Positions 26,312 through 34,405 of a DNA stretch of 64,000 bases are shown piece after piece. The notes beneath the pieces are model-generated. The model did not search any database and was not told where the DNA came from. It worked only from the letters and a program-made list of their open reading frames with translations. Within the stretch, counting starts at the first letter, position 1. Every line of letters starts with the position of its first letter. Position numbers and translations under genes: made by a program. Source of the DNA: an uncultured Lachnospiraceae bacterium (GTDB taxonomy: Bacteria > Bacillota > Clostridia > Lachnospirales > Lachnospiraceae); NCBI GenBank assembly GCA_947570615.1, contig CANOVJ010000015.1, positions 1 to 64,000 on the forward strand, written 5' to 3'.

Positions 26312-27045
26312 TTTTCATGCTCCCTGCGGGTTTCACATTCCTCACTGTGAGGGCACTGCTGACATTTCTGCCTTTTTCCGCAACGGTGCTTCATCTCCCG
26401 CAGCTCCCTGTCCAGATCGATCAGGGTGTTGGTAAGCCTCGTGTTGGCGTGATGGAGAACGCTCAGATCCTCCCTGACAGGATCGGGCAGATTCACCTGA
26501 TCCAGCTCCTCCTGCGGCAGCGCCATGTTGTTGCGCTTTACCACCCGTCCGGGCACGCCCACCACCGTGGAGCCCGGCGGCACCTCCTCGAGCACCACGC
26601 TTCCCGCGCCGATTTTGGAATTATCTCCTATGGTGAAGGAGCCGAGCACCTTGGCCCCGGCGCTGATCATCACGTTGTTTCCAATGGTGGGATGCCTCTT
26701 TCCCTGTTCCTTTCCCGTCCCTCCCAGGGTCACCCCCTGATAGAGCGTCACGTTGTCTCCGATGACGGTGGTCTCCCCGATAATCACGCCATTGCCGTGG
26801 TCGATGAAAAAGCCCTTCCCAATCTGCGCCCCCGGATGAATCTCGATCCCGGTTTTGCGCACCCCTCGCTGGGAAACCCATCTGGCCAGAAAATAATGCC
26901 CCTTCAGGTACAGCTTATGGGCCAGCCGGTAGTGAAGCATGACCCTGAAGCTGGGGTAGAGAAAGACCTCCATAGAGGAATGGATGGCCGGATCCCGCTG
27001 CCGGATGATTGCGATTTCTTCTCTCAGATTTTTAATAATTCCCAC
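26299..27045 (-). CDS. cysE: Serine O-acetyltransferase
   Basis: 248 residues from the GTG at 27045, five bases after AAGGAG. Makes O-acetylserine for cysteine synthesis. An N-terminal helical segment is followed by left-handed beta-helix hexapeptides (GIEIHPGAQIGKGFFIDHGNGVIIGE, split over 60-85, and NVTLYQGVTLGGTGK) with the active-site His residues. The C-terminal tail is unusual: about 30 residues with five Cys (RCGKRQKCQQCPHSEEC), absent from standard CysE, which could bind metal or respond to redox. It is the first gene behind the T-box. Confidence 0.95.
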   Translation of the reverse strand: MGIIKNLREEIAIIRQRDPAIHSSMEVFLYPSFRVMLHYRLAHKLYLKGHYFLARWVSQRGVRKTGIEIHPGAQIGKGFFIDHGNGVIIGETTVIGDNVTLYQGVTLGGTGKEQGKRHPTIGNNVMISAGAKVLGSFTIGDNSKIGAGSVVLEEVPPGSTVVGVPGRVVKRNNMALPQEELDQVNLPDPVREDLSVLHHANTRLTNTLIDLDRELREMKHRCGKRQKCQQCPHSEECETRREHENFHK

Positions 27046-27078
27046 ATCTGCTCCTTAGTCCGATTGAATTTTCCATGC

Positions 27079-27246
27079 ACAATCGAGCAGAGGAGATGTT
27101 CCCTCTGCCCGCCGCGCGGGGCGCACACTGCGTCAGCAGCAATTTCCTTTGTGCGCCCCTACACAATCGAGTAGGGGCTTTTTCCCCTGCTCGCCGCGCG
27201 GGGCGCACACTGCGTCAGCAACAATTTCCTTTGTGCGCCCCTGCGC
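27079..27246. repeat. Two tandem 84-bp copies of a GC-rich double-hairpin element
   Basis: Copies at 27079-27162 and 27163-27246. Each has a first hairpin (GCAGAGG/CCTCTGC in copy A, TAGGGG/CCCCTG in copy B, with compensatory changes) followed by a second with perfect arms GGGGCGCACA and TGTGCGCCCC. A third, more diverged copy lies at 58039-58110. They occupy the cysE leader between the T-box terminator and the gene. Confidence 0.85.
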
Positions 27247-27248
27247 AT

Positions 27249-27672
27249 AAAAAAACTCCGTCTCCCATACAATCCAGAGACGAAGTTATCCGCGGTTCCA
27301 CTCTTTTTGAGGCCGGTTATGGCCTCCCCTTATGAAAAACGGTCATACCGGCAGTCCATCAAACGCTGTCACACTCCGCGAGTCAGCTTATTGATCCGGA
27401 AAAGCACTCACCGCCTCCTGCGGCTTCGACGTTTTCCTGCCTGCGGCATCACCCTTTTCCGCGCGTAACGTGCGCACACGTATCCCGCTACCGGACGCCC
27501 AACAGGAATCCCTTCACAGAATCTGCTCCCGGATGCACTTCCATCGCCCTCTGTACAGGAATGCTCTCAGCCGGTGACACTCCGTCTCTGAGTACAGGCA
27601 GGACAATTTACTCTTTCCGTTCTTTGCATTTAAAATATGGATGGATTAAAAATCAATCGGAAAATCCTTTAT
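27249..27672 (-). promoter_or_regulatory. T-box leader controlling cysE-cysS
   Basis: Minus-strand leader of about 420 nt. The conserved T-box, AGAGTGGAACCGCGG, lies at 27290-27304 (family consensus AGGGTGGNACCGCG). A terminator follows immediately: stem 27256-27265 with 27276-27285 and a run of seven U. The upstream part (27480-27640) has Stem I features including an AGAG-rich segment; UGC (Cys) at 27535-27537 in GAAGUGCAUCC is my candidate specifier codon, consistent with the cysteine genes below. Uncharged tRNA-Cys would stabilise the antiterminator. Confidence 0.88.
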
Positions 27673-27678
27673 AGTATC

Positions 27679-27706
27679 AGTATATTCAAAAATGGGGTTT
27701 TGTCAA
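27679..27706 (-). promoter_or_regulatory. Promoter of the T-box cysE operon
   Basis: TTGACA (27701-27706) and TATACT (27679-27684) on the minus strand with 16-bp spacing. Transcription should start near 27672. Bases 27707-27805 hold no gene I can recognise. Confidence 0.7.
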
Positions 27707-27805
27707 CCGGAAACTGACTTGAGTTTCCGCAGTTCTATCCGCAAAAGCCCAATTATACACGTATCACTATCTACAATTTTTATAAAACCCCTAAAATAAA
27801 AGGAA

Positions 27806-28792
27806 TTAAGGTGAAGTTAGCCATCTTTCCTGCCCTACCGTAACCTTCACCCGGTAAGTCTTCTCCTCCCCCGGCTGTAAAAATTTCAGCATGCCGCTTT
27901 TGCGCATCACGTTGCGCCCGTCCGGATAGCAGTTTCCGCACTCCAGGCCGAGAACGTAATCCCTGACGCCCATCATCTTCCACTCCACGAAACCGTCAAG
28001 CTCCCTGGCGTCAAAGGCGATCGTAAGCCGCACATCCTGTTTGGGCTGCCAGATTTCCGCACGGCCCGCTTCGTCCGCAAATTTATGGTAATAGCATCTT
28101 TCCTGATAGCCCGCCGTGGGCTTTTCCATATGCATCCAGTTTTCCATATCCTGCGCGGCATGATCGTCCCTTGGCAGCACCTCCGCGGAGGGGATGGTGA
28201 CTATGCTGTCCTCGTCCAGCAGCGGATAGCCCATATTCATATGGTAAAGGATCTCAAAGGGCTCCTCCCTGTCCCCGGTGTTGGCTATGGTATCCTCGAT
28301 CACAAAGCTGTTTTCCTCTGTGGATACCCGGAGCGTTCTTGACAGCGTAAGCTTGCGCCCAAAGATTGTCTCGTCCTTCGTCACAGTATGTATGACCAGC
28401 GCCCCGTCCTCCTGCGTCCAGTATGCCTGCTCGCAGGGAAGGTTGGCCACAGACCCGTGCAACGGAAGCTCCTCTCCGGCGTCGTTGCACGGGCTTCCCA
28501 CTGCCTGCAGCCCGCATGTGGTGAGAAAGCCTGCCGTGAAGGAAAAGAGCCAGTTGCTCCCGATGCTGTCATAATAAGCCGGAGCCACATAGCCGCAGGG
28601 GGAGAAATAGCTTAAATTGATCCCCCGATACCGGAGCCTGGTGATATCTCCGCCTCGGTCCGGTGAAACCGTCATCATCAGACCTTTTCCGTTATTCACC
28701 TCATACAGGCGCATCCCGTCTCCTTTTCCGCCCACAAGGCGGTGTTCCTCAATCCCATAAAGCTGGGAATCATGTCCAATATATGGATTCAT
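27806..28792 (-). CDS. Aldose 1-epimerase family protein (DUF4432-like)
   Basis: 328 residues from the ATG at 28792, behind GGAGGT; an ATG four codons upstream contains that ribosome site and is less likely. Beta-sandwich mutarotase-like protein: SPDRGGDITRLRYRGINLSY is the typical strand pair carrying the Arg of the DUF4432 group, followed by LPLHGSVANLP with the His, and EILYHMNMGYPLL. Members interconvert sugar anomers or bind sugars in catabolic operons. It is the last gene of the aldolase-isomerase-kinase unit. Confidence 0.82.
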   Translation of the reverse strand: MNPYIGHDSQLYGIEEHRLVGGKGDGMRLYEVNNGKGLMMTVSPDRGGDITRLRYRGINLSYFSPCGYVAPAYYDSIGSNWLFSFTAGFLTTCGLQAVGSPCNDAGEELPLHGSVANLPCEQAYWTQEDGALVIHTVTKDETIFGRKLTLSRTLRVSTEENSFVIEDTIANTGDREEPFEILYHMNMGYPLLDEDSIVTIPSAEVLPRDDHAAQDMENWMHMEKPTAGYQERCYYHKFADEAGRAEIWQPKQDVRLTIAFDARELDGFVEWKMMGVRDYVLGLECGNCYPDGRNVMRKSGMLKFLQPGEEKTYRVKVTVGQERWLTSP

Positions 28793-28909
28793 TTTGACCT
28801 CCATGCCGCGTTCTTCGCGGCAACGCGATGCGAAATACGCGCAGGCGTTTTCGCATCTGCGATCCAATTTGAGCCGCAGGCGGCTCTTAATTCAGGTGTC
28901 CCTCCTGTT

Positions 28910-30406
28910 TCACATCAACGGTCTTACCGCTTCGTACACCCTGCGGTAACGTTCAAACACCCGCATATACTTCTCATGCAGATCCGGCCGCGGCCGGTAG
29001 GTCACCGTCTCCTCCACCATACGCTCCGCGGCCTTCTTTAAATCCCGGAACAGGCCGATGGCTACCCCTGTGAGCATGGCGCTTCCCACAGTTCCGGCGT
29101 CCACCGTCTTCAGTGCGGTAATGGGCAAATTCAGAACATCCGCTTTCATCTGCATCCAGACTGCCGACCGCGCGCCTCCTCCGGTGGCGTTGAGTTTTTC
29201 AAAGCGGATGCCGGAGCCCTGCAGCGCCTGGTAATTCAGGTACATCTCATATGCCACGCCTTCCATACACCCGCGGTAAATTTCCGCCGCCGTAGTTGCG
29301 GTGGTAAGCCCCAGAATCGCTCCCTTCGACCCGGTATCCATATAAGGGGTCGCCGCCCCTGCAAAATGCGGAAGCACCAGCAAACCGCCAGGGCCCCCAT
29401 TCCTGCCTGCATAAGCGCTTTCAAGCAGTTCATTGACGGAGATCCCCCGCGCCTTCGCCTCCTCCCTTTCCTTTTTCGCCAGATTCTCCACGCACCACTG
29501 TATCAGCGCGCCGCCGGTATAGGAAAAGGCGTACGCCACATACGTGCCCGGAATCACATACGGCACCACGGAAAAGTAGCCTTCATACATCCGGTCGATC
29601 TCCGGCATGCTGTCATAGACCGGCGTCAGGCACTCCACCGTGCCCGCGCCGTCCACCGCCACACTCCCGTCAAAGGCCCCTGCGCCCACTGCTGCCGCCA
29701 CCTGGTCATGGCTGATCGAAACCACCTTTGTGCGCTCTGAAAGGCCCGTGGCCTCTGCCGCCTGCGGAAGGATCGTTCCCGCCAGGCTTCCGGTGGGGAC
29801 GCAGTCAGAAAAAAGCCCCCGGCTGACCCCGGCCGCGTCCAGCACCTCTCTGCTCCAGTCCAGCCCGTGGATATCAAAGGCCATGGTCCTGGCGGCAAGG
29901 GAATAATCGATCTGCGCCCGTCCCGTCAGATGGAAGACCACATAATCCTCCATCAGAAACACATGCTCCGCCGCCCTGTAAAGATCCGGCTGATGGTTTC
30001 TGATCCACATGATCTTGGAAATGCTGTACATCTCATGGGGGCGCAGCCCGGTGATACGGGCAATTTTCCTCCCGCCAAGCCGATCTGTAAGCACCCGGCA
30101 TTCTTCCTTCCCTCTTGGATCCGTATACAGCATGGCCGGATGCAGCGGTATCCCGTCCCCATCCGTCATGACAAAGGTCTCCCCAAAGCTGGTAACGCCA
30201 AGCCCTGCAATATCCGGATATCTGGCGGTCATTTCGCGGACAGCCGCATACACCCCGTCCATCACCGCCGAGATATCAATCTCATGGCCGCCCACCGCCC
30301 TGCGCACCGGATAGTCCCGGTAAGCCTTATCCAGATACCTGCCCTGCCCGTCAAACACCGTACACTTACAGCCCGTCGTGCCGATATCAAGCCCTGCTAC
30401 CTTCAT
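28910..30406 (-). CDS. FGGY-family carbohydrate kinase
   Basis: 498 residues from the ATG at 30406 with GGGAGGT. Two actin-like domains: AGLDIGTTGCKCTVFDG begins the first and binds ATP phosphate; GLGVTSFGET and the catalytic region VAVDGAGTVECLT follow; the second domain has LNATGGGARSAVWMQMKADVL and VDAGTVGSAMLTG. It phosphorylates a ketose or polyol released by the upstream isomerase. The exact sugar (fuculose, xylulose, rhamnulose or other) cannot be decided from sequence. Confidence 0.88.
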   Translation of the reverse strand: MKVAGLDIGTTGCKCTVFDGQGRYLDKAYRDYPVRRAVGGHEIDISAVMDGVYAAVREMTARYPDIAGLGVTSFGETFVMTDGDGIPLHPAMLYTDPRGKEECRVLTDRLGGRKIARITGLRPHEMYSISKIMWIRNHQPDLYRAAEHVFLMEDYVVFHLTGRAQIDYSLAARTMAFDIHGLDWSREVLDAAGVSRGLFSDCVPTGSLAGTILPQAAEATGLSERTKVVSISHDQVAAAVGAGAFDGSVAVDGAGTVECLTPVYDSMPEIDRMYEGYFSVVPYVIPGTYVAYAFSYTGGALIQWCVENLAKKEREEAKARGISVNELLESAYAGRNGGPGGLLVLPHFAGAATPYMDTGSKGAILGLTTATTAAEIYRGCMEGVAYEMYLNYQALQGSGIRFEKLNATGGGARSAVWMQMKADVLNLPITALKTVDAGTVGSAMLTGVAIGLFRDLKKAAERMVEETVTYRPRPDLHEKYMRVFERYRRVYEAVRPLM

Positions 30407-30481
30407 GCCAACCTCCCTGATTCCTCTTGAGCCAAACCGCAAATCCCTGCGGAAATTCCCGCATTGGGGCATTCTTCTCCC

Positions 30482-31885
30482 CTAATCAATCTCGACCCAT
30501 TCGTATCCCAGATAAACGGTGAACGCTTCCTTTAAAACCTCTTTCATGTGTCCCGCTCCCACCGATGTGTGGTGCTTGAATCCGCCCCTTGCAAGCTTAA
30601 TCATCTTTTCCTGCAGATCCGGTATCTCGCAGACGCCGCCGCACCCGAAGAAGGCCTCCTCGACAGGGTCGTCCGTAAACGCCGCCTCGCTGGCATACAC
30701 AAGGATCTTTCCGTCCTTCGTCTGGCAGTTGGACAGCGTGACGTTCCCCGGACGGATCCTTCCCTCGCAGGTGCCGCAGCCGCTTCCCGCATCCGTCTTG
30801 TCAAACATCTTGTGGCTGGTCACATGACCTTTATCCGTCATCAGAGAGACGGGAACCGGCCCGCAGTGGAACAGGATCACTTTATTTTCCTCTTCTCCGT
30901 AATTATTGTTCCAGTCCAGTACCGTGGTCGGGATCTCGCTGGCAAGCGCCATGGCCCGCATGGTGATGGCGGAACACATATCGATCTCGCAGGAAGCCGT
31001 GATTCCCCTGTCATTTAATTCCGACAGCAGCACGCAGGGGCACACCCGCAGGATCTCCTCCATCTCGTTCCAGCAGCGCAGGGCAAGGGCGTCCAGATGA
31101 TAGGTCTCTATGTATTCGTCGATGACCACCGAAATTTTGGACAGGGTATTCTTTTTTTCCTCCGGTACCGCCGTAAAATCAGAGTAGGCCTCCAGCGCCG
31201 CCTTCCTGGCCAGCACCCTTTCCTCCGTGTCGGAGAACTTCCCCACCTTAAACACAAGCTCGCTCAAGTCGAAGGACTCCACGTTGATCCCGTGCTTCTG
31301 CATGGCGATCTCGTCAAACCGTACCGTCTTAAACGCGGTGGTCCTTGCCCCGATACAGCCGATGTTGCAGCGCTTCATCCCGTTTACCACACGGCAGACG
31401 GCGGCAAAGTCGCGCAGATTCCGTGCAAAGGCTTCCGATAAGGGATGTACCACGTGGGGCTTCATGACGGTAAAGGGAACCTGATACTGGGTAAACACGT
31501 CGGTCACGGAAAACTTCCCGCAGAAGGCGTCCCTCCTGTGGGCAAAATCCATCTTACCGATTTCATCCGGATACGCCTGCATCAGGATCGGAACCCCCGC
31601 ATCCCGCAGCGCCGTGATGGCGCCGTTTTCGTCTGCAAAAATCGGCATGGAAAAAATGACGCCGTCGTATTCCCCCTCATGCTCCTTCAGCCACCTGGCA
31701 TACAGAAGGCCTTCATCCCTGGTCTCGATCCCGCCATATCTGGTCAGCTGCGGATCCATGGCAATATAACCGTATCCCGCATCCGTCACGGCCTTTACCA
31801 TGTCCTGCCTCGCCCCGTAAATCAGCTCCCCCGGCATGAACCCCCTGTTACAGAATGCCAGTGCGAATGTCATTCTTTTTCCCAT
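30482..31885 (-). CDS. L-fucose/L-arabinose isomerase family protein
   Basis: 467 residues from the ATG at 31885, 7 nt after AAGGAGAG. The sequence follows the FucI/AraA-like fold: DGVIFSMPIFADENGA in the first domain, CNIGCIGARTTAFKTVRFDE in the second, metal-ligand region ALRCWNEME and ASCEIDMCSAITMRAM, and C-terminal GGFKHHTSVGAGHM. It would convert an aldose to the matching ketose with a divalent metal. It belongs to the more divergent isomerase-like branch, so the substrate is open. It lies between the aldolase and the kinase. Confidence 0.82.
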   Translation of the reverse strand: MGKRMTFALAFCNRGFMPGELIYGARQDMVKAVTDAGYGYIAMDPQLTRYGGIETRDEGLLYARWLKEHEGEYDGVIFSMPIFADENGAITALRDAGVPILMQAYPDEIGKMDFAHRRDAFCGKFSVTDVFTQYQVPFTVMKPHVVHPLSEAFARNLRDFAAVCRVVNGMKRCNIGCIGARTTAFKTVRFDEIAMQKHGINVESFDLSELVFKVGKFSDTEERVLARKAALEAYSDFTAVPEEKKNTLSKISVVIDEYIETYHLDALALRCWNEMEEILRVCPCVLLSELNDRGITASCEIDMCSAITMRAMALASEIPTTVLDWNNNYGEEENKVILFHCGPVPVSLMTDKGHVTSHKMFDKTDAGSGCGTCEGRIRPGNVTLSNCQTKDGKILVYASEAAFTDDPVEEAFFGCGGVCEIPDLQEKMIKLARGGFKHHTSVGAGHMKEVLKEAFTVYLGYEWVEID

Positions 31886-31938
31886 AATGACTCTCCTTTT
31901 CGTTTTAATTTCCATCTCCCGCAATGCTGTTCCTTCAT

Positions 31939-32880
31939 TCACTCCTCCAGCAGTGCGAACTGTCTCATGGCCGTCTTTACATTTTCTTTCATGGCCTCCT
32001 GAGCCGCCATGGACAGGGAAGAAAAGAAAACCGGATCCCCCTCCCTGCAGCTTTTTAGATAATCCGCCGCGGCGCTGCCGCCGGATTTATCCATATAGGT
32101 AAAATAATTGACCTTCCGCACCCCCGCCTGGATTGCTCTCCGGTAATCCTCCCTGCCGACTCCGGAACCGCCGTGCATCACCACAGGGATCCCGCCCGCA
32201 AGCCTGCGCACGTTTTTCACCACATCAAAATCCAGCTTCGGCTCCGTCAGATAGATGCCATGAGTGGTGCCGAAGGAACAGGCCAGCGCGTCGATCCCGG
32301 TCTCCCTCACGAACCGGGCGGCCAGCTCCGGGTCGGTATAGATCTTCGTCTCATCCTTATACTCCTGCATATCGCGGGCCTGGTCCGTGGTAGCGCACCA
32401 TTGAGAGTCTGGAGGTTTGCTTCCGGACTTTTCCCCGCAGTCATCTCCTGTGCCGGATTCCCGCCTGCCCATGCTGCCAAGCTCCGCCTCCACCGACGCT
32501 CCGGTCCTGGCCGCCATCTCCACCGCTTTTCTGGTATTTGCAAGATTTTCTTCATAGGGCAGCACGGAGCCGTCATACATGACTGCGGTAAACCCCAGAT
32601 CAAGCGCCTGCTGCAGATATTCCGGCGTCTCGCCGTGGTCCAGATGCACGCAGACAGGAACCGACGCCCGCTTCGCCGCCTCCACCATAACCGGCCCGAT
32701 CACCGAAAGCGGGATCCAGGGTTCATGGCACTGGGCAAACTGTATGATGACCGGCAGCCCCAGCTCCTGCGCCGCCCCGGTCACAGCCTGCAGCGACTCC
32801 AGGTTCGGCGTATTAAAAGAACCGACCGCCATCTTCCTTTCTTCCGCAATTTTCATCACATCCTTCAACGTTACTAACAA
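31939..32880 (-). CDS. Class II (zinc) sugar-phosphate aldolase
   Basis: 313 residues. I take the TTG at 32880 as start because the family begins MLVTLK and AGGTGG stands 8 nt upstream; a GTG at 32892 is the alternative. Zinc ligands and catalytic residues are visible: VHLDHGE (His and Asp), EAELGSMG, SFGTTHGIY and VVMHGGSG. Between the EAELG motif and YTDPE there is a polar stretch of about 40 residues with Cys, Gly and Ser, longer than usual for this position. Related enzymes cleave fructose-1,6-, tagatose-1,6- or fuculose-type phosphates. First gene of the sugar operon. Confidence 0.88.
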   Translation of the reverse strand: MLVTLKDVMKIAEERKMAVGSFNTPNLESLQAVTGAAQELGLPVIIQFAQCHEPWIPLSVIGPVMVEAAKRASVPVCVHLDHGETPEYLQQALDLGFTAVMYDGSVLPYEENLANTRKAVEMAARTGASVEAELGSMGRRESGTGDDCGEKSGSKPPDSQWCATTDQARDMQEYKDETKIYTDPELAARFVRETGIDALACSFGTTHGIYLTEPKLDFDVVKNVRRLAGGIPVVMHGGSGVGREDYRRAIQAGVRKVNYFTYMDKSGGSAAADYLKSCREGDPVFFSSLSMAAQEAMKENVKTAMRQFALLEE

Positions 32881-33016
32881 CCTGATTACCACCTTTCCTC
32901 TCTGACTTGCGCCGGGAGCTGTCCGGAAAAATCCTGCGTGCGATTCACAGGTGATTTCCGATTTCCGGGCAGTTCCTGATTTTTATTTTATCTGTTCAAC
33001 AGCCGGCTTTATATAG

Positions 33017-33062
33017 GATTTTGTTCTTTTTACTTTGATTTTGTTCGCCGGTATGATATTAT
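33017..33062 (+). promoter_or_regulatory. Promoter and paired AraC-type half-sites of the PocR-AraC gene
   Basis: GATTTTGTTC occurs twice as a direct repeat, 33017-33026 and 33037-33046, offset by 20 bp, two helical turns, as expected for an AraC-type regulator. The second copy overlaps TTGATT (33035-33040), which with TATTAT (33057-33062) and 16-bp spacing forms the regulator's own promoter. A palindrome CTGTTCAACAG lies at 32992-33002. The region is shared with the divergent aldolase operon. Confidence 0.6.
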
Positions 33063-33148
33063 TTTATAAAATTGGGAAAAGGGCAGCACAGCGGATTTCC
33101 TTCCCTGCCCGCCCCGCGACCCGCGCCATACGGAAAGGATCGGCCCTT

Positions 33149-34012
33149 ATGATTTCCAGCTTCAATTTGGTCAAACTCAACTCCCTGCTGAAGGATTTTC
33201 ATAATATGTCCGGAATCCGTATCACGGTCTTTGACGACACGTTCCATGAGCTTGCCGCCTGCCCGGAGCGGATCGCGGACTGCTGCCGGATCATCCGCTC
33301 CGATCCGGATGCCGCGGCAAGATGCCATCTCTGCGACGACCATGCCTGCGAAATCGCCGCAAGGCGCAGGACCCTGTACACCTATCAGTGCCACGCGGGA
33401 CTGACGGAAAGCATCACGCCGATCATCGTCGGGAATATCGTCATTGGATATCTGTTCTTCGGACATGTTTTTTCCTATCCTTCCCGGGAGGAGGGATGGG
33501 ATCGGATACGGCAGTGCTGTAAGGATTATCAGGTGGACAGGCAGGCTCTGAAAGCCTCCGTCATGAGCCAGCCGCTTGTCACCAGAAACCATCTTTCTTC
33601 CGCTTCCCATATCATGCAGGCCGTCGCCGCCTACCTGTGCATGGAACGGATGGTTTCCCTGCATCAGCAGGAGCTCCCGGTACAGATCGACGCATATATC
33701 CAGTCGCATTTTACGGAAGATTTAGATGCCACAGGGCTCGCAAAGCACTTCGGGATCGGCAGGACGCGGCTCTACGAAATCGCGCGGCAAAATTACGGCA
33801 TGGGGATCGCCGAACATATAAGAAATCTCCGCATAGACAAAGCCAGGCGTCTGCTGTCAGAACAGACCGGGCTTTCCCTTGCGGAGATTGCGTCCGATTG
33901 CGGATTCAGTGACTATAACTATTTTATTACGGTTTTTAAGCGGGTGGTCGGCATTTCGCCCAGAGCATATGCGAAAGGGGGCCGGATGACAAAGGGTTCG
34001 ATATCCTCATAG
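33149..34012 (+). CDS. AraC-family regulator with PocR ligand-binding domain
   Basis: 287 residues from the ATG at 33149 (AAAGGA about 11 nt upstream). The N-terminal PocR domain (about 10-170) includes the typical Cys-containing segments CCRIIRSDPDAAARCHLCD and YTYQCHAGLTESITPIIVG. Two helix-turn-helix motifs follow (about 190-280: LDATGLAKHFGIGRTRLYEIA, SLAEIASDCGFSDYNYFITVF). PocR domains sense small metabolites such as propanediol or sugar-derived hydrocarbons. It is divergent from the sugar operon and probably activates it. Confidence 0.9.
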   Translation: MISSFNLVKLNSLLKDFHNMSGIRITVFDDTFHELAACPERIADCCRIIRSDPDAAARCHLCDDHACEIAARRRTLYTYQCHAGLTESITPIIVGNIVIGYLFFGHVFSYPSREEGWDRIRQCCKDYQVDRQALKASVMSQPLVTRNHLSSASHIMQAVAAYLCMERMVSLHQQELPVQIDAYIQSHFTEDLDATGLAKHFGIGRTRLYEIARQNYGMGIAEHIRNLRIDKARRLLSEQTGLSLAEIASDCGFSDYNYFITVFKRVVGISPRAYAKGGRMTKGSISS

Positions 34013-34013
34013 C

Positions 34014-34058
34014 ATGTTATTCCATAACATGTTATTCCATAACTTGTTATTTTATAAT
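34014..34058. repeat. Three tandem 15-bp units with palindromic cores
   Basis: ATGTTATTCCATAAC at 34014-34028 and again at 34029-34043, then TTGTTATTTTATAAT at 34044-34058. The core GTTAT-TCC-ATAAC is a palindrome. The array begins right after the PocR-AraC stop and overlaps the last codons of the converging small winged-helix gene. Confidence 0.85.
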
Positions 34059-34247
34059 GGTATAGTAAGTGTTTCTTGCCTTTCCATTACATTTCAGTAA
34101 ATTTCTTTTTATAAGTTTTCTGATCAGTCCTGAAGCGGTTGATGGACTTACCTGAAGCAGATTGGCCACATCATTTCTGGTAAAGGAATTATGATCCTGC
34201 GCATATTCCAGGATCTGTTCTTCCCTGTCATCCGGCGTCTTTTTCAT
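34047..34247 (-). CDS. Small winged-helix DNA-binding protein
   Basis: 66 residues, consisting of a single winged helix: EEQILEYAQDHNSFTRNDVA, the recognition helix VSPSTASGLIRKLIKRNLL, and the wing KARNTYYTI. It resembles the C-terminal domain of AlbA_2/ATP-binding regulators, so it may be a detached fragment of such a gene. No clear ribosome site precedes the ATG at 34247, which raises doubt that it is expressed. A strong inverted repeat directly upstream (34256-34301) would suit autoregulation. Confidence 0.55.
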   Translation of the reverse strand: MKKTPDDREEQILEYAQDHNSFTRNDVANLLQVSPSTASGLIRKLIKRNLLKCNGKARNTYYTIIK

Positions 34248-34255
34248 TTATAATA

Positions 34256-34301
34256 AATCGCGTCAATCGCGTCAATCATATCTGACACGATTGACGCGAT
34301 T
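34256..34301. promoter_or_regulatory. Large inverted repeat upstream of the winged-helix gene
   Basis: Perfect 13-bp arms AATCGCGTCAATC (34256-34268) and GATTGACGCGATT (34289-34301), 20-bp centre. The 9-mer AATCGCGTC is also repeated in tandem within the left side. It lies 9 bp before the start of the small winged-helix gene and could be its operator or a hairpin. Bases 34302-34405 show nothing further. Confidence 0.65.
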
Positions 34302-34405
34302 CCAGGCCATTTTTAACAGATATTTTCATGATTCCTGAAAAAACACGAGAAAAGGCGCATTTTCATTGTAAAAATCACATCATATTTATAACCAGTCTTT
34401 TCTCT

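Noticed and set aside
24792-26345. cysS start 48 codons upstream (26345)
   Set aside because: The extra codons are the palindrome array; AAGGAGG and the family start fix the ATG at 26201.
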